Positions 1-6,368 of a stretch of DNA of 10,861 nt are shown here, piece after piece (positions within the stretch are counted from its first letter, which is position 1; every line of letters starts with the position of its first letter). The stretch covers positions 1-10,861 of the forward strand of contig JANXVP010000198.1 of NCBI GenBank assembly GCA_025351615.1, in the 5' to 3' direction. Source of the DNA: Ramlibacter sp. Its GTDB lineage: Bacteria > Pseudomonadota > Gammaproteobacteria > Burkholderiales > Burkholderiaceae_C. Below the pieces are notes generated by a model. It saw only the letters and a list, made by a program, of their open reading frames with translations. It had not been told where the DNA came from and did no database searches. The translations under genes were made by a program, and so were the position numbers.

Positions 1-276
1 GTAGGCGGAGGCGACCGTGCCCAGACCCAACGTCACCAGGACGTAGAAATTGTTGAGTGGCGGCTTGTTGCCGAAGAGATCAGGGACCGCGAACGTCAGG
101 AGGTACAGCACGAGCAGGGCGGGGAGCCCGCGGAATATCTCGACGTAGATCGTGCCGATCCACCGGTACAGACCGACCTGCGACAGACGCATGAGCGCGA
201 TGATCAGCCATGCAGCGGCCTTGCCGACCCAGGTGCTGATATGGTCAGCCGTGTGAAGAAGTCGTTGAACGTTCAT
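1..276 (-). CDS. Chimeric partial ORF: TRAP small permease (DctQ) N-terminus joined to amino-acid ABC transporter permease
   Basis: Reading from the ATG at 276, 92 codons stay open to the window edge, so the 3' end is missing. Residues 1-28 (MNVQRLLHTADHISTWVGK, then AAAWLIIAL) look like the start of a TRAP small permease DctQ, the partner expected downstream of dctP. From about residue 29 the protein reads as a His/Glu-type amino-acid ABC permease: RLSQVGLYRWIGTIYVEIFR, then GLPALLVLYLL and VTLGLGTVASAY. RLS...RW...YVE.FRG.P is the usual block just before the second membrane helix of that family, and its true N-terminus is missing. The switch lies near 190-204, where both families have a hydrophobic helix. 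DctQ and ABC permeases are unrelated families and fusions of them are not known to me. An assembly join or recombination junction is more likely than a working protein. No strong Shine-Dalgarno is visible before the ATG. Confidence 0.6.
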   Translation of the reverse strand, partial: MNVQRLLHTADHISTWVGKAAAWLIIALMRLSQVGLYRWIGTIYVEIFRGLPALLVLYLLTFAVPDLFGNKPPLNNFYVLVTLGLGTVASAY

Positions 277-307
277 GGAGAACCCGGTTGGCCCAATACG
301 GCGCTAC

Positions 308-341
308 AAAAAAAACAGCCATCTAAAGGTGCAGATGGCTG
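308..341 (-). terminator. Rho-independent terminator after dctP
   Basis: On the minus strand a 9-bp stem (CAGCCATCT paired with AGATGGCTG, plus-strand positions 316-324 and 333-341) with an 8-base loop is followed at once by eight T (308-315). This is a textbook intrinsic terminator 35 bases past the dctP stop codon. It lies between dctP and the dctQ start, so it probably lowers permease expression relative to the abundant binding protein. A second small inverted repeat, TCAAGG-AAAA-CCTTGA at 359-374, sits between the stop codon and the terminator. Confidence 0.85.
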
Positions 342-375
342 GTGTACTCAAAAACGACTCAAGGAAAACCTTGAA

Positions 376-1440
376 TCAGGCTTTTTTCTGGTTGAAGTAA
401 TGGTTGTAGGCCATCTTGAAATCAACCGTGTAGTCATTCTGAAATGGCACCGCTCGCTGGGCAAAGGCACGTTGCGAATCGAGCACCTTTTTGAACAAGG
501 GGCTTTCGCCGGATTTCTTGGCAATCGTCTTGTCCCACGCTGTCAGCTGAGCGCGCAGCACCGAATCAGGTGTTTTGTAAAACTTTATACCCTGCTTCTT
601 CAATTCTTCGTAGTCTTTGGAGTAGCGGTCAATGGCTTTCCAGCTCATGTCCGCGCTGGCCGCCTGAACCGCGTAGTCGATGATGGAACGCAGTTCTTGC
701 GGCAAGGCGTTGTACTTGGCCTTGTTAAAAAGAATTTCAAACTGCTCCCCGGTCTGGTGAAAGCTTTGCAGCATGCAGTTTTTCACGACGTCAGGAAAGC
801 CCAGAATGCGGTCGCTTGTGGGGTTGTTGAATTCGGCGGCGTCAATCAGACCGCGGTCCAGCGCCGGCACAATTTCGCCGCCGGGCAGCGGATTCACCGC
901 GGTACCCATCTCGGTGAAGATGTCGACCGCCAGCCCGACAGTACGGAACTTCAGACCTTTCATGTCTTCCACTTTGGTGATCGGCCGCTTCGTGTTGAAG
1001 ACGATACCGGGTCCATGGGTGAACAGGGTGATGATCTTCACCCCAGGCTCTTCGGCAACGAACTCGGGATGGCGCGAAGCGACCCTGTTGAACGCCACGG
1101 AAATCGGCTCGGAGGTGTTGCCCAGGAACGGAAACTCTGCCATCTGCGTGTACAGAAAACGCCCCGGCGTGTAGCCATGCACGGTGAAAGACAGGTCGGC
1201 CAGCCCGTTCTTGATGGCGTCGAAGGTCCCCGGCGCGTTGGTCACCCCGCGCGGCAGGAGGTTGCACTTCATCTTGCCGGCGGTGTTCTTCTCCAGCAGG
1301 TCGCACCATTCTTTTTGCGCCATGCTCATGCCATGGGTAGGCGGCAGCCAGCTGGAAACGGTCAACACGGTCTGGGCGCCGGCCAGCGGGGCGGCGAGCG
1401 CCGCGGCAACGGCTACAAGGGCAAGACTGAGGCGTTTCAT
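376..1440 (-). CDS. dctP: TRAP transporter solute-binding protein, DctP family
   Basis: Periplasmic receptor that captures an organic acid and delivers it to a DctQM membrane transporter driven by a sodium or proton gradient. The protein has 354 residues, normal for the family. It opens with a signal peptide (MKRLSLALVAVAAALAAPLA, cleavage likely after AGA at residue 22). The mature part starts TVLTVSSWLPPTHGMS. DctP landmarks include MKGLKFRTVG with Arg166, the usual carboxylate-binding arginine, then PGGEIVPALDRGLIDAAEF (residues 187-204) and a helical C-terminus ending YNHYFNQKKA. The ATG at 1440 was chosen for the signal peptide and a GGAG about 10 bases upstream; the frame stays open far upstream, but that part is antisense to etfB. 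Its stop is followed by a terminator and the dctQ start. It is transcribed away from etfB, from a region with a palindromic operator. The ligand cannot be read from sequence; a monocarboxylate or aromatic acid is possible. Confidence 0.92.
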   Translation of the reverse strand: MKRLSLALVAVAAALAAPLAGAQTVLTVSSWLPPTHGMSMAQKEWCDLLEKNTAGKMKCNLLPRGVTNAPGTFDAIKNGLADLSFTVHGYTPGRFLYTQMAEFPFLGNTSEPISVAFNRVASRHPEFVAEEPGVKIITLFTHGPGIVFNTKRPITKVEDMKGLKFRTVGLAVDIFTEMGTAVNPLPGGEIVPALDRGLIDAAEFNNPTSDRILGFPDVVKNCMLQSFHQTGEQFEILFNKAKYNALPQELRSIIDYAVQAASADMSWKAIDRYSKDYEELKKQGIKFYKTPDSVLRAQLTAWDKTIAKKSGESPLFKKVLDSQRAFAQRAVPFQNDYTVDFKMAYNHYFNQKKA

Positions 1441-1484
1441 CGGCGGAACTCCGGTGGTTGGCTGGGCTTGCGCCACTGTAAGGC

Positions 1485-1503
1485 CGGGCAGCCGGGCTGC
1501 CCG
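1485..1503. other. GC-rich palindrome in the dctP leader
   Basis: CGGGCAGCC-G-GGCTGCCCG is a perfect 9-bp inverted repeat around one central base. It lies 45-63 bases upstream of the dctP ATG and downstream of the proposed dctP -10 box, so it would be in the 5' untranslated leader. As DNA it could be an operator. As RNA it could form a hairpin only after opening a few central pairs to make a loop. No T-run follows on the minus strand, so it is not an intrinsic terminator. Confidence 0.45.
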
Positions 1504-1524
1504 TCCAGACTTACCCGGGAGCCC

Positions 1525-1530
1525 TCTATA
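1525..1530 (-). promoter_or_regulatory. Candidate -10 box for dctP (TATAGA)
   Basis: On the minus strand TATAGA lies 85 bases upstream of the dctP start and immediately downstream of the palindromic operator. No good -35 hexamer is seen at 17 bases; that position is inside the operator. A repressor bound at the palindrome would cover the -35/spacer region. This is a pattern match only. Confidence 0.35.
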
Positions 1531-1533
1531 ATC

Positions 1534-1557
1534 AAAAACGAACGATCGTTCTTTTTT
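1534..1557. promoter_or_regulatory. Palindromic operator, TetR-family type, between dctP and etfB
   Basis: A perfect 12-bp palindrome GAACGATCGTTC (1540-1551) is flanked by five A on the left and six T on the right. With one mismatched pair next to the core, the symmetry extends to about 24 bases. The core AACGNNCGTT resembles operators bound by TetR-family repressors of acyl-CoA and phenylacetate catabolism, such as the Thermus PaaR consensus CNAACGNNCGTTNG as I recall it. It lies 94 bases before the dctP ATG and 114 bases before the etfB ATG, a natural place to control both divergent units. No TetR gene is in the window, so the regulator would act from elsewhere. Confidence 0.6.
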
Positions 1558-1665
1558 ATGGCGAATGCAAGGCGGCGGCCCGCTGGGCGCCGCGATGCCA
1601 CTTGTATCGCCGCATAGAATCGTCCGGTCTGGAGCAACGTTGCAACAACTTTCTGGAGCCCGAGC

Positions 1666-2415
1666 ATGAAGGTCCTGGTACCGGTCAAGCGCGTGGTGGA
1701 TTACAACGTGAAGGTCCGCGTCAAGTCGGACAACACGGGTGTGGACATCGCCAATGTGAAGATGAGCATGAACCCGTTCGACGAGATCGCCGTCGAAGAG
1801 GCGGTGCGGCTGAGGGAAAAGGGCGTTGTCACCGAGGTCATCGCCGTCTCCTGTGGCGTCACGCAATGCCAGGAAACCCTGCGCACCGCGATGGCGATCG
1901 GCGCGGACCGCGCGATCCTGGTGGAAAGCACCGAGGAGCTGCAGCCGCTGGCCGTCGCCAAGCTGCTCAAGGCCCTGGTCGACAAGGAGCAGCCCGGCCT
2001 GATCATCCTGGGCAAGCAGGCGATCGACGACGACTGCAACCAGACCGGCCAGATGCTGGCCGCGCTGTGCGACCTGCCGCAGGCCACCTTCGCCAGCAAG
2101 GTGGAAGTGGTGGAGGGCAAGGTGAAGGTCACGCGCGAAGTCGACGGTGGGTCGGAGACGCTTTCGCTCACCCTGCCGGCCGTCATCACCACCGACCTGC
2201 GCCTGAACGAGCCGCGCTACGTCACGCTGCCCAACATCATGAAGGCCAAGAAAAAGCAGATGGAGATCTTCAAGCCGGCCGACCTCGGCGTCGACGTGAA
2301 GGCCCACCTGAAGACACTCAAGGTGGTCGAGCCGCCCAAACGCTCGGCCGGCATCAAAGTCCCCGACGTGGCGACCCTCGTCGCGAAACTGAAGAATGAG
2401 GCAAAGGTGATTTGA
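1666..2415 (+). CDS. etfB: Electron transfer flavoprotein subunit beta
   Basis: Small subunit of the heterodimeric ETF, which accepts electrons from acyl-CoA dehydrogenases in the cytoplasm and hands them to ETF:quinone oxidoreductase. It has 249 residues, full length. It starts [14 protein letters not shown] and has the conserved [15 protein letters not shown] (35-49). [20 protein letters not shown] (116-135) belongs to the nucleotide (AMP) binding region. [16 protein letters not shown] (182-197) contains the recognition loop that docks on the dehydrogenase; Leu188 corresponds to human Leu195. These features mark a housekeeping, non-bifurcating group I ETF. The ATG at 1666 follows a GGAG/CGAG stretch. 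It is the first gene of a plus-strand series etfB, etfA, acyl-CoA dehydrogenase, nitronate monooxygenase. A hairpin overlaps its stop codon, and two REP-like hairpins separate it from etfA. Confidence 0.97.
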   Translation: MKVLVPVKRVVDYNVKVRVKSDNTGVDIANVKMSMNPFDEIAVEEAVRLREKGVVTEVIAVSCGVTQCQETLRTAMAIGADRAILVESTEELQPLAVAKLLKALVDKEQPGLIILGKQAIDDDCNQTGQMLAALCDLPQATFASKVEVVEGKVKVTREVDGGSETLSLTLPAVITTDLRLNEPRYVTLPNIMKAKKKQMEIFKPADLGVDVKAHLKTLKVVEPPKRSAGIKVPDVATLVAKLKNEAKVI

Positions 2416-2427
2416 GCGCAGCTCAAA
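2411..2427. other. Hairpin over the etfB stop codon
   Basis: TTTGAGC-GCA-GCTCAAA forms a 7-bp stem with a 3-base loop and contains the TGA stop codon of etfB. It abuts the first REP-like unit. There is no U-run, so it is not a typical terminator. It may stabilise the etfB 3' end or simply be part of a repeat insertion that supplied the stop region. Confidence 0.4.
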
Positions 2428-2452
2428 TCATCCCCGCGCAGGCGGGGATCCA
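2428..2452. repeat. REP-like palindromic unit 1
   Basis: TCATCCCCGCGCAGGCGGGG followed by ATCCA. The stem ATCCCCGC/GCGGGGAT (2430-2437 and 2442-2449) encloses a 4-base loop. The form TCATCCC(C)G...CGGGGATCCA is typical of the short intergenic palindromes scattered through many proteobacterial genomes. It is inverted relative to unit 2 at 2502-2530, and together they bracket about 50 bases. Copy number cannot be judged from this window. Confidence 0.6.
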
Positions 2453-2501
2453 AGCAACAAACCATCTCGGATCCACGCATGGAACCACGCCGCGCACTAC
2501 C

Positions 2502-2530
2502 CTGGATCCCGGATCAAGTCCGGGATGACA
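2502..2530. repeat. REP-like palindromic unit 2, inverted copy
   Basis: The stem ATCCCGGA/TCCGGGAT (2506-2513 and 2519-2526) has a 5-base loop. It is flanked by CTGG on the left and GACA on the right, so it reads as the reverse complement of unit 1 in its outer bases (GGATCC inside, ATGA outside). It ends 16 bases before the etfA ATG and just before the etfA ribosome binding site AGAGGA (2535-2540). A hairpin here may shield or pause translation of etfA, or serve as an mRNA-stability element inside the etf operon. Confidence 0.6.
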
Positions 2531-2546
2531 CCCAAGAGGAACTAGC

Positions 2547-3479
2547 ATGACAGTCCTGGTAATCGCAGAACACGACAACGCGTCCATCCGCGGCGCGACT
2601 TTCAACACCGTCACGGCAGCCACGCAATGCGGTGGCGAGGTGCATGTGCTGATCGCCGGCCACAACGCCGGCGCAGCGGCCAAAGCCGCAGCGCAGATCG
2701 CCGGCGTCGCCAGGGTGATTCACGCCGAGGGCGAACAGTTCGCCCACGGCCTGGCCGAGAACATGGCGGCGCAGGTGCTGGCGATTGCCGGCAACTACAG
2801 CCACTTCCTGTTTCCCGCCACCGCGTCGGGCAAGAACATCGCGCCCCGCGTTGCCGCCAAGCTCGATGTCGGGCAAGTCAGCGACATCACCAGGGTCGAC
2901 AGCCCCGACACGTTCGAACGCCCCATTTATGCCGGCAACGCGATTGCCACGGTGCAGAGCCTGGACGAAAAGAAGGTGGTCACGGTGCGCAGCACCGGAT
3001 TCGACCCGGCTTCCGCCACCGGGGGTACGGCTGCGGTGGAAACCGTGGTTGGCGTCGCCGACAGCGGCCAGAGCCGCTTCGACGGCAGCGAGATCGCGAA
3101 AAACGACCGGCCTGAACTGACGGCGGCGAAGATCATCGTTTCCGGCGGCCGCGCGCTTGGCTCCTCGGAGAAGTTCAACGAGGTGATGACGCCGCTGGCG
3201 GACAAGCTCGGAGCCGCCATCGGCGCCAGCCGCGCGGCGGTCGATGCGGGCTACGCGCCTAACGACCTGCAGGTTGGGCAGACCGGCAAGATCGTCGCGC
3301 CGCAGCTGTATATCGCCGCCGGCATCAGCGGCGCGATCCAGCACCTGGCCGGCATGAAGGATTCGAAGGTCATCGTCGCGATCAACAAGGATCCGGAAGC
3401 GCCGATTTTCTCGGTCGCGGACTATGGACTGGAAGCCGACCTGTTCACGGCGATCCCGGAATTGATCAAGGCGTTGTAG
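2547..3479 (+). CDS. etfA: Electron transfer flavoprotein subunit alpha, FAD-binding
   Basis: Large subunit of ETF; it binds the redox-active FAD in its C-terminal domain. It has 310 residues, normal length. The N-terminal domain (1-190) starts [14 protein letters not shown] and includes [18 protein letters not shown] (89-106). The FAD domain has [11 protein letters not shown] (200-210, Arg202), VGQTGK (243-248), [13 protein letters not shown] (254-266, the ETF-alpha signature with Ser261 and His266), [11 protein letters not shown] (278-288) and [11 protein letters not shown] (290-300). All the usual FAD contacts appear present. The start is supported by AGAGGA seven bases upstream. It lies 131 bases after etfB, wider than usual because of two palindromic units, and is followed after 70 bases by the acyl-CoA dehydrogenase gene that probably reduces this ETF. 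Confidence 0.97.
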   Translation: MTVLVIAEHDNASIRGATFNTVTAATQCGGEVHVLIAGHNAGAAAKAAAQIAGVARVIHAEGEQFAHGLAENMAAQVLAIAGNYSHFLFPATASGKNIAPRVAAKLDVGQVSDITRVDSPDTFERPIYAGNAIATVQSLDEKKVVTVRSTGFDPASATGGTAAVETVVGVADSGQSRFDGSEIAKNDRPELTAAKIIVSGGRALGSSEKFNEVMTPLADKLGAAIGASRAAVDAGYAPNDLQVGQTGKIVAPQLYIAAGISGAIQHLAGMKDSKVIVAINKDPEAPIFSVADYGLEADLFTAIPELIKAL

Positions 3480-3501
3480 ACCGCTTCGCTCCAGGCGAAA
3501 A

Positions 3502-3525
3502 CAAGGCATCGCAAGCGATGCTTTG
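3502..3525. other. Intercistronic hairpin between etfA and the acyl-CoA dehydrogenase gene
   Basis: The inverted repeat GCATCGC-AA-GCGATGC (3506-3512 and 3515-3521) extends outward with CAAG/TTTG including one G-U pair, giving a stem of about 10 bp. No U-tract follows on the plus strand, so full termination is unlikely. It may be an mRNA-processing or stability element, or another short dispersed palindrome. Confidence 0.45.
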
Positions 3526-3549
3526 AACTTGTGATTGTTGGAGATACCC

Positions 3550-5370
3550 ATGACTTACCGCGCCCCCCTCAAGGACATGCTGTTCGACATCCGGCACCTG
3601 GCCGGCATCGACGACATCGCGAAGATGCCCGGCTTCGAGGACGCGGGATTCGACACCGCGCAGGCGGTGCTCGAGGAGTGCGCCAAGTTCAACGAAGAGG
3701 TCGTCGCGCCGCTGAACGTCGAAGGCGACCGCAATCCTTCAAGCTGGAAAGACGGCAAAGTCACCACCACGCCGGGCTTCAGGCAGGCATTCCGCCAGTA
3801 CGCGGAGGGCGGCTGGCAGGGCTTGCAGCATCCGGTGAGCGTCGGCGGCCAGGGCCTGCCCAAGACGATCGGGGCCGCGTGCGGCGAGATGATCAACGCG
3901 GCCAACCTGAGTTTCGCGCTCTGCCCCCTGCTGACCGACGGCGCGATCGAAGCACTGCTGACGGCGGGGTCGGACGAACTCAACGCCGCGTTCCTTGAAA
4001 AGCTGGTCAGCGGCCAGTGGACCGGCACCATGAACCTCACCGAGCCGCAGGCCGGTTCGGATCTGGCGCTGGTGCGCACGCGGGCCGAGCCGCAGCCGGA
4101 CGCAAGCTACCGCATCTTCGGCACCAAGATCTACATCACTTACGGTGAGCACGACATGGCGGAGAACATCGTGCACCTGACGCTGGCCCGGGTGACCGGC
4201 GCCCCGGAAGGGGTCAAGGGCATCAGCCTGTTCGTGGTGCCCAAGTTCATGGTCGGCAAGGACGGCGCCATCGGCGAGCGCAACGACGTGCATTGCGTCA
4301 GCATCGAGCACAAGCTGGGGATCAAGGCGTCGCCGACGGCGGTGCTGCAATTCGGTGACGGTACCGCGGCAAAGAACGTCATGGGCCGTGGACCGGGCGC
4401 TGTGGGTTTCTTGGTCGGCCAGGAGAACCGCGGCCTGGAGTACATGTTCATCATGATGAACGCCGCCCGGTTCGCGGTTGGCGTGCAGGGCATCGCGATC
4501 GCCGACCGGGCCTACCAGAAGGCTGTCGCCTATGCCAAGGACCGCGTGCAGTCCCGGCCGGTCGACGGCTCGATAAACGCCAGCGTGCCCATCGTTCACC
4601 ACCCCGACGTCAAGCGCATGCTGATGACGATGCGCGCGCTGACCGAAGGCTGTCGCGCGATGGCGTCGGTGGCGGCTGCCGCCTACGACGCCGCGCACCA
4701 CCATCCGGATGGCGACGCGCGCAAGCAGAACCAGGCCTTCTACGAATTCATGGTGCCGCTGGTCAAGGGCTACAGCACCGAGATGAGCCTGGAAGTGACG
4801 TCGCTCGGCGTGCAGGTCCATGGCGGGATGGGTTTCATCGAGGAGACCGGGGCCGCGCAGTATTACCGTGACGCGCGCATCCTGACCATCTACGAGGGCA
4901 CGACGGCGATCCAGGCCAACGACCTGGTCGGCCGCAAGACGGCGCGGGACGGCGGGCGCACGGCAGTGGCCATCGCCGGCCAGATCGAACAGACTGAAGC
5001 GGCGCTGGGAAAGCGCGACAGTGTGGCCGCCCGCGCGGTGCTCAAACGCCTGTCGGCTGCACGCAAGGCCTTTCTCGACGTGGTGGGGTTCATCGCCGCT
5101 GGCAGCAAGACTTCGCCCAATGCCACTTTTGCCGGATCGGTGCCGTACTTGATGCTGGCAGGCAACCTGGTGGCGGGCTGGCAGCTTGCGCGCTCGCTGC
5201 TCGTTGCCGAAGACCTGCTTGGCAGCGCAGAAGAAGTGCCCTTCATGCGGGCCAAGATCACCACGGCGCAGTTCTACGCCGAGCACATCCTGTCCAAGGC
5301 GCCGGGCCTGCGCGACAGCATCGTCGAGGGCGCGGACAGCGTCACGGCGCTGGCGATCGAAGCGTTCTAA
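3550..5370 (+). CDS. Acyl-CoA dehydrogenase, long form with C-terminal extension (DmdC-like)
   Basis: FAD enzyme that makes a 2,3-double bond in an acyl-CoA and passes electrons to ETF. The 606 residues exceed the usual 380-400 and match the subfamily with an extra C-terminal helical domain, to which 3-methylmercaptopropionyl-CoA dehydrogenase DmdC belongs. Visible landmarks are the flavin-contact motif TEPQAGSD (164-171), the middle beta domain through EHKLGIKASPTAVLQFGD, GVQVHGGMGF (420-429), and RILTIYEGTTAIQANDL with the likely catalytic base Glu449. The C-terminal domain includes VVGFIAAGSKTSPN and LMLAGNLVAGWQLARSLLVA. An ATG start at 3550 is preferred because GGAG (3540-3543) lies six bases upstream; a TTG in frame at 3535 lacks this. 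It follows etfA and precedes nitronate monooxygenase by 23 bases, so co-transcription is likely. The substrate is unknown; DMSP-derived, fatty or branched acyl-CoA are all possible. Confidence 0.93.
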   Translation: MTYRAPLKDMLFDIRHLAGIDDIAKMPGFEDAGFDTAQAVLEECAKFNEEVVAPLNVEGDRNPSSWKDGKVTTTPGFRQAFRQYAEGGWQGLQHPVSVGGQGLPKTIGAACGEMINAANLSFALCPLLTDGAIEALLTAGSDELNAAFLEKLVSGQWTGTMNLTEPQAGSDLALVRTRAEPQPDASYRIFGTKIYITYGEHDMAENIVHLTLARVTGAPEGVKGISLFVVPKFMVGKDGAIGERNDVHCVSIEHKLGIKASPTAVLQFGDGTAAKNVMGRGPGAVGFLVGQENRGLEYMFIMMNAARFAVGVQGIAIADRAYQKAVAYAKDRVQSRPVDGSINASVPIVHHPDVKRMLMTMRALTEGCRAMASVAAAAYDAAHHHPDGDARKQNQAFYEFMVPLVKGYSTEMSLEVTSLGVQVHGGMGFIEETGAAQYYRDARILTIYEGTTAIQANDLVGRKTARDGGRTAVAIAGQIEQTEAALGKRDSVAARAVLKRLSAARKAFLDVVGFIAAGSKTSPNATFAGSVPYLMLAGNLVAGWQLARSLLVAEDLLGSAEEVPFMRAKITTAQFYAEHILSKAPGLRDSIVEGADSVTALAIEAF

Positions 5371-5393
5371 CCGCAGCTCTCACGCGAGGCCCC

Positions 5394-6368
5394 ATGTCCA
5401 AGTTACCCAAAGCCCTGCAGAACCTTTCGCTGCCGGTGATCGGTTCGCCGCTCTTCATCATCAGCAACCCGAAGCTGCTGATCGCGCAGTGCAAAGCCGG
5501 CATCATCGGTGCCATGCCCGCGCTGAACGCACGGCCGGCGTCGCAGCTGGACGAGTGGCTGCACGAAATCACCGAGACGCTGGCCGCCTGGGACCGGGCC
5601 CACCCGGAGCAGCCCGCCGCGCCTTTCGCCATCAACCAGATCGTGCACAAGACCAACGACCGGCTCGAGCACGACATGGAAGTGGTGGTCAGGCATAAGG
5701 TGCCGGTGGTGATCACGTCGCTGGGCGCGCGCACCGACGTCAACGACGCAATCCACAGCTATGGCGGCGTGGTGCTGCACGACATCATCAACAACATGTT
5801 CGCCCGCAAGGCGATCGAGAAGGGCGCGGATGGCCTGGTCGCGGTCGCGGCCGGCGCCGGCGGGCATGCGGGCGTCAAGAGCCCGTTCGCGCTGGTCCAG
5901 GAAATCCGCCAGTGGTTCGACGGCCCGCTGGCGCTGTCAGGCGCGATCGCCACCGGCGGCGCCGTGCTGGCGGCACAGGCGATGGGCGCCGATTTCGCGT
6001 ACATCGGCTCGGCCTTCATCGCCACGCACGAAGCGCGAGCCAGCGACGCCTACAAGCAGGCGATCGTCGACGGCAGCTCGGACGACATCGTCTACTCCAG
6101 CCTGTTCACCGGCGTGCACGGCAACTACCTGAAGGCCTCCGTCATTGCGGCCGGCCTCGATCCGGAACACCTGCCCGAGAGCGACCCCACCAAGATGAGT
6201 TTCGGCGGCGATGCCAAGACGGCCTGGAAGGACATCTGGGGCTGCGGCCAGGGCATCGGCGCGGTGACCGAGGTCACCAGCGCCGCGGCGCTGGTTGCGC
6301 GCTTGCGGCGTGAGTACCGCGAAGCGCAGCTGCGGCTTCTGCCTCAGGTGTCGTCGGCCAGGCCGTAG
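5394..6368 (+). CDS. Nitronate monooxygenase (2-nitropropane dioxygenase family)
   Basis: FMN-dependent TIM-barrel enzyme. Characterised members oxidise alkyl nitronates, including the toxin propionate 3-nitronate, to carbonyl compound and nitrite. It has 324 residues. Near the N-terminus LPVIGSPLFIISNPKL (13-28) is the glycine/proline start of the barrel, here with a serine-proline pair. AAGAGGHAG (152-160) carries the probable catalytic base His158. SGAIATGGAVLAAQAMGADF, then AYIGSAFIAT, is the phosphate-binding end. The C-terminal part has VHGNYLKASVIAAGLDP. The family contains many members of unknown substrate, including enoyl reductase relatives (FabK), so the exact reaction is uncertain. 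A weak GAGG lies four bases before the ATG. It is the last gene of the etf-acyl-CoA dehydrogenase series, where nitronate or flavin-linked detoxification of acyl compounds may matter. Its 3' end overlaps the convergent cydB gene by 25 bases. Confidence 0.9.
   Translation: MSKLPKALQNLSLPVIGSPLFIISNPKLLIAQCKAGIIGAMPALNARPASQLDEWLHEITETLAAWDRAHPEQPAAPFAINQIVHKTNDRLEHDMEVVVRHKVPVVITSLGARTDVNDAIHSYGGVVLHDIINNMFARKAIEKGADGLVAVAAGAGGHAGVKSPFALVQEIRQWFDGPLALSGAIATGGAVLAAQAMGADFAYIGSAFIATHEARASDAYKQAIVDGSSDDIVYSSLFTGVHGNYLKASVIAAGLDPEHLPESDPTKMSFGGDAKTAWKDIWGCGQGIGAVTEVTSAAALVARLRREYREAQLRLLPQVSSARP

Noticed and set aside
241..1617. Plus-strand open frame of 458 codons
   Set aside because: It is antisense to dctP, shows no family features, and has the repetitive Arg/Gly/His-rich make-up of a GC-rich shadow frame.
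1592..1620. Sigma-70 promoter for etfB with -10 TAGAAT at 1615-1620
   Set aside because: The -10 is acceptable, but no -35 hexamer is found at 16-18 bases, so it was not listed as a feature.
1441..2307. Long N-terminal extension of the dctP reading frame, antisense to etfB
   Set aside because: The frame stays open because of high GC, but the extension is antisense to a clear etfB gene, and the signal peptide plus GGAG fix the dctP start at 1440.
3739..5286. Minus-strand open frame of 515 codons opposite the acyl-CoA dehydrogenase
   Set aside because: Shadow frame of the high-GC dehydrogenase gene; His/Arg/Ala-rich, no motif.
6321..6339. GAAGC...GCTTC hairpin as a bidirectional terminator
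   Set aside because: It lies inside the nitronate monooxygenase coding end and has no T-run on either strand.
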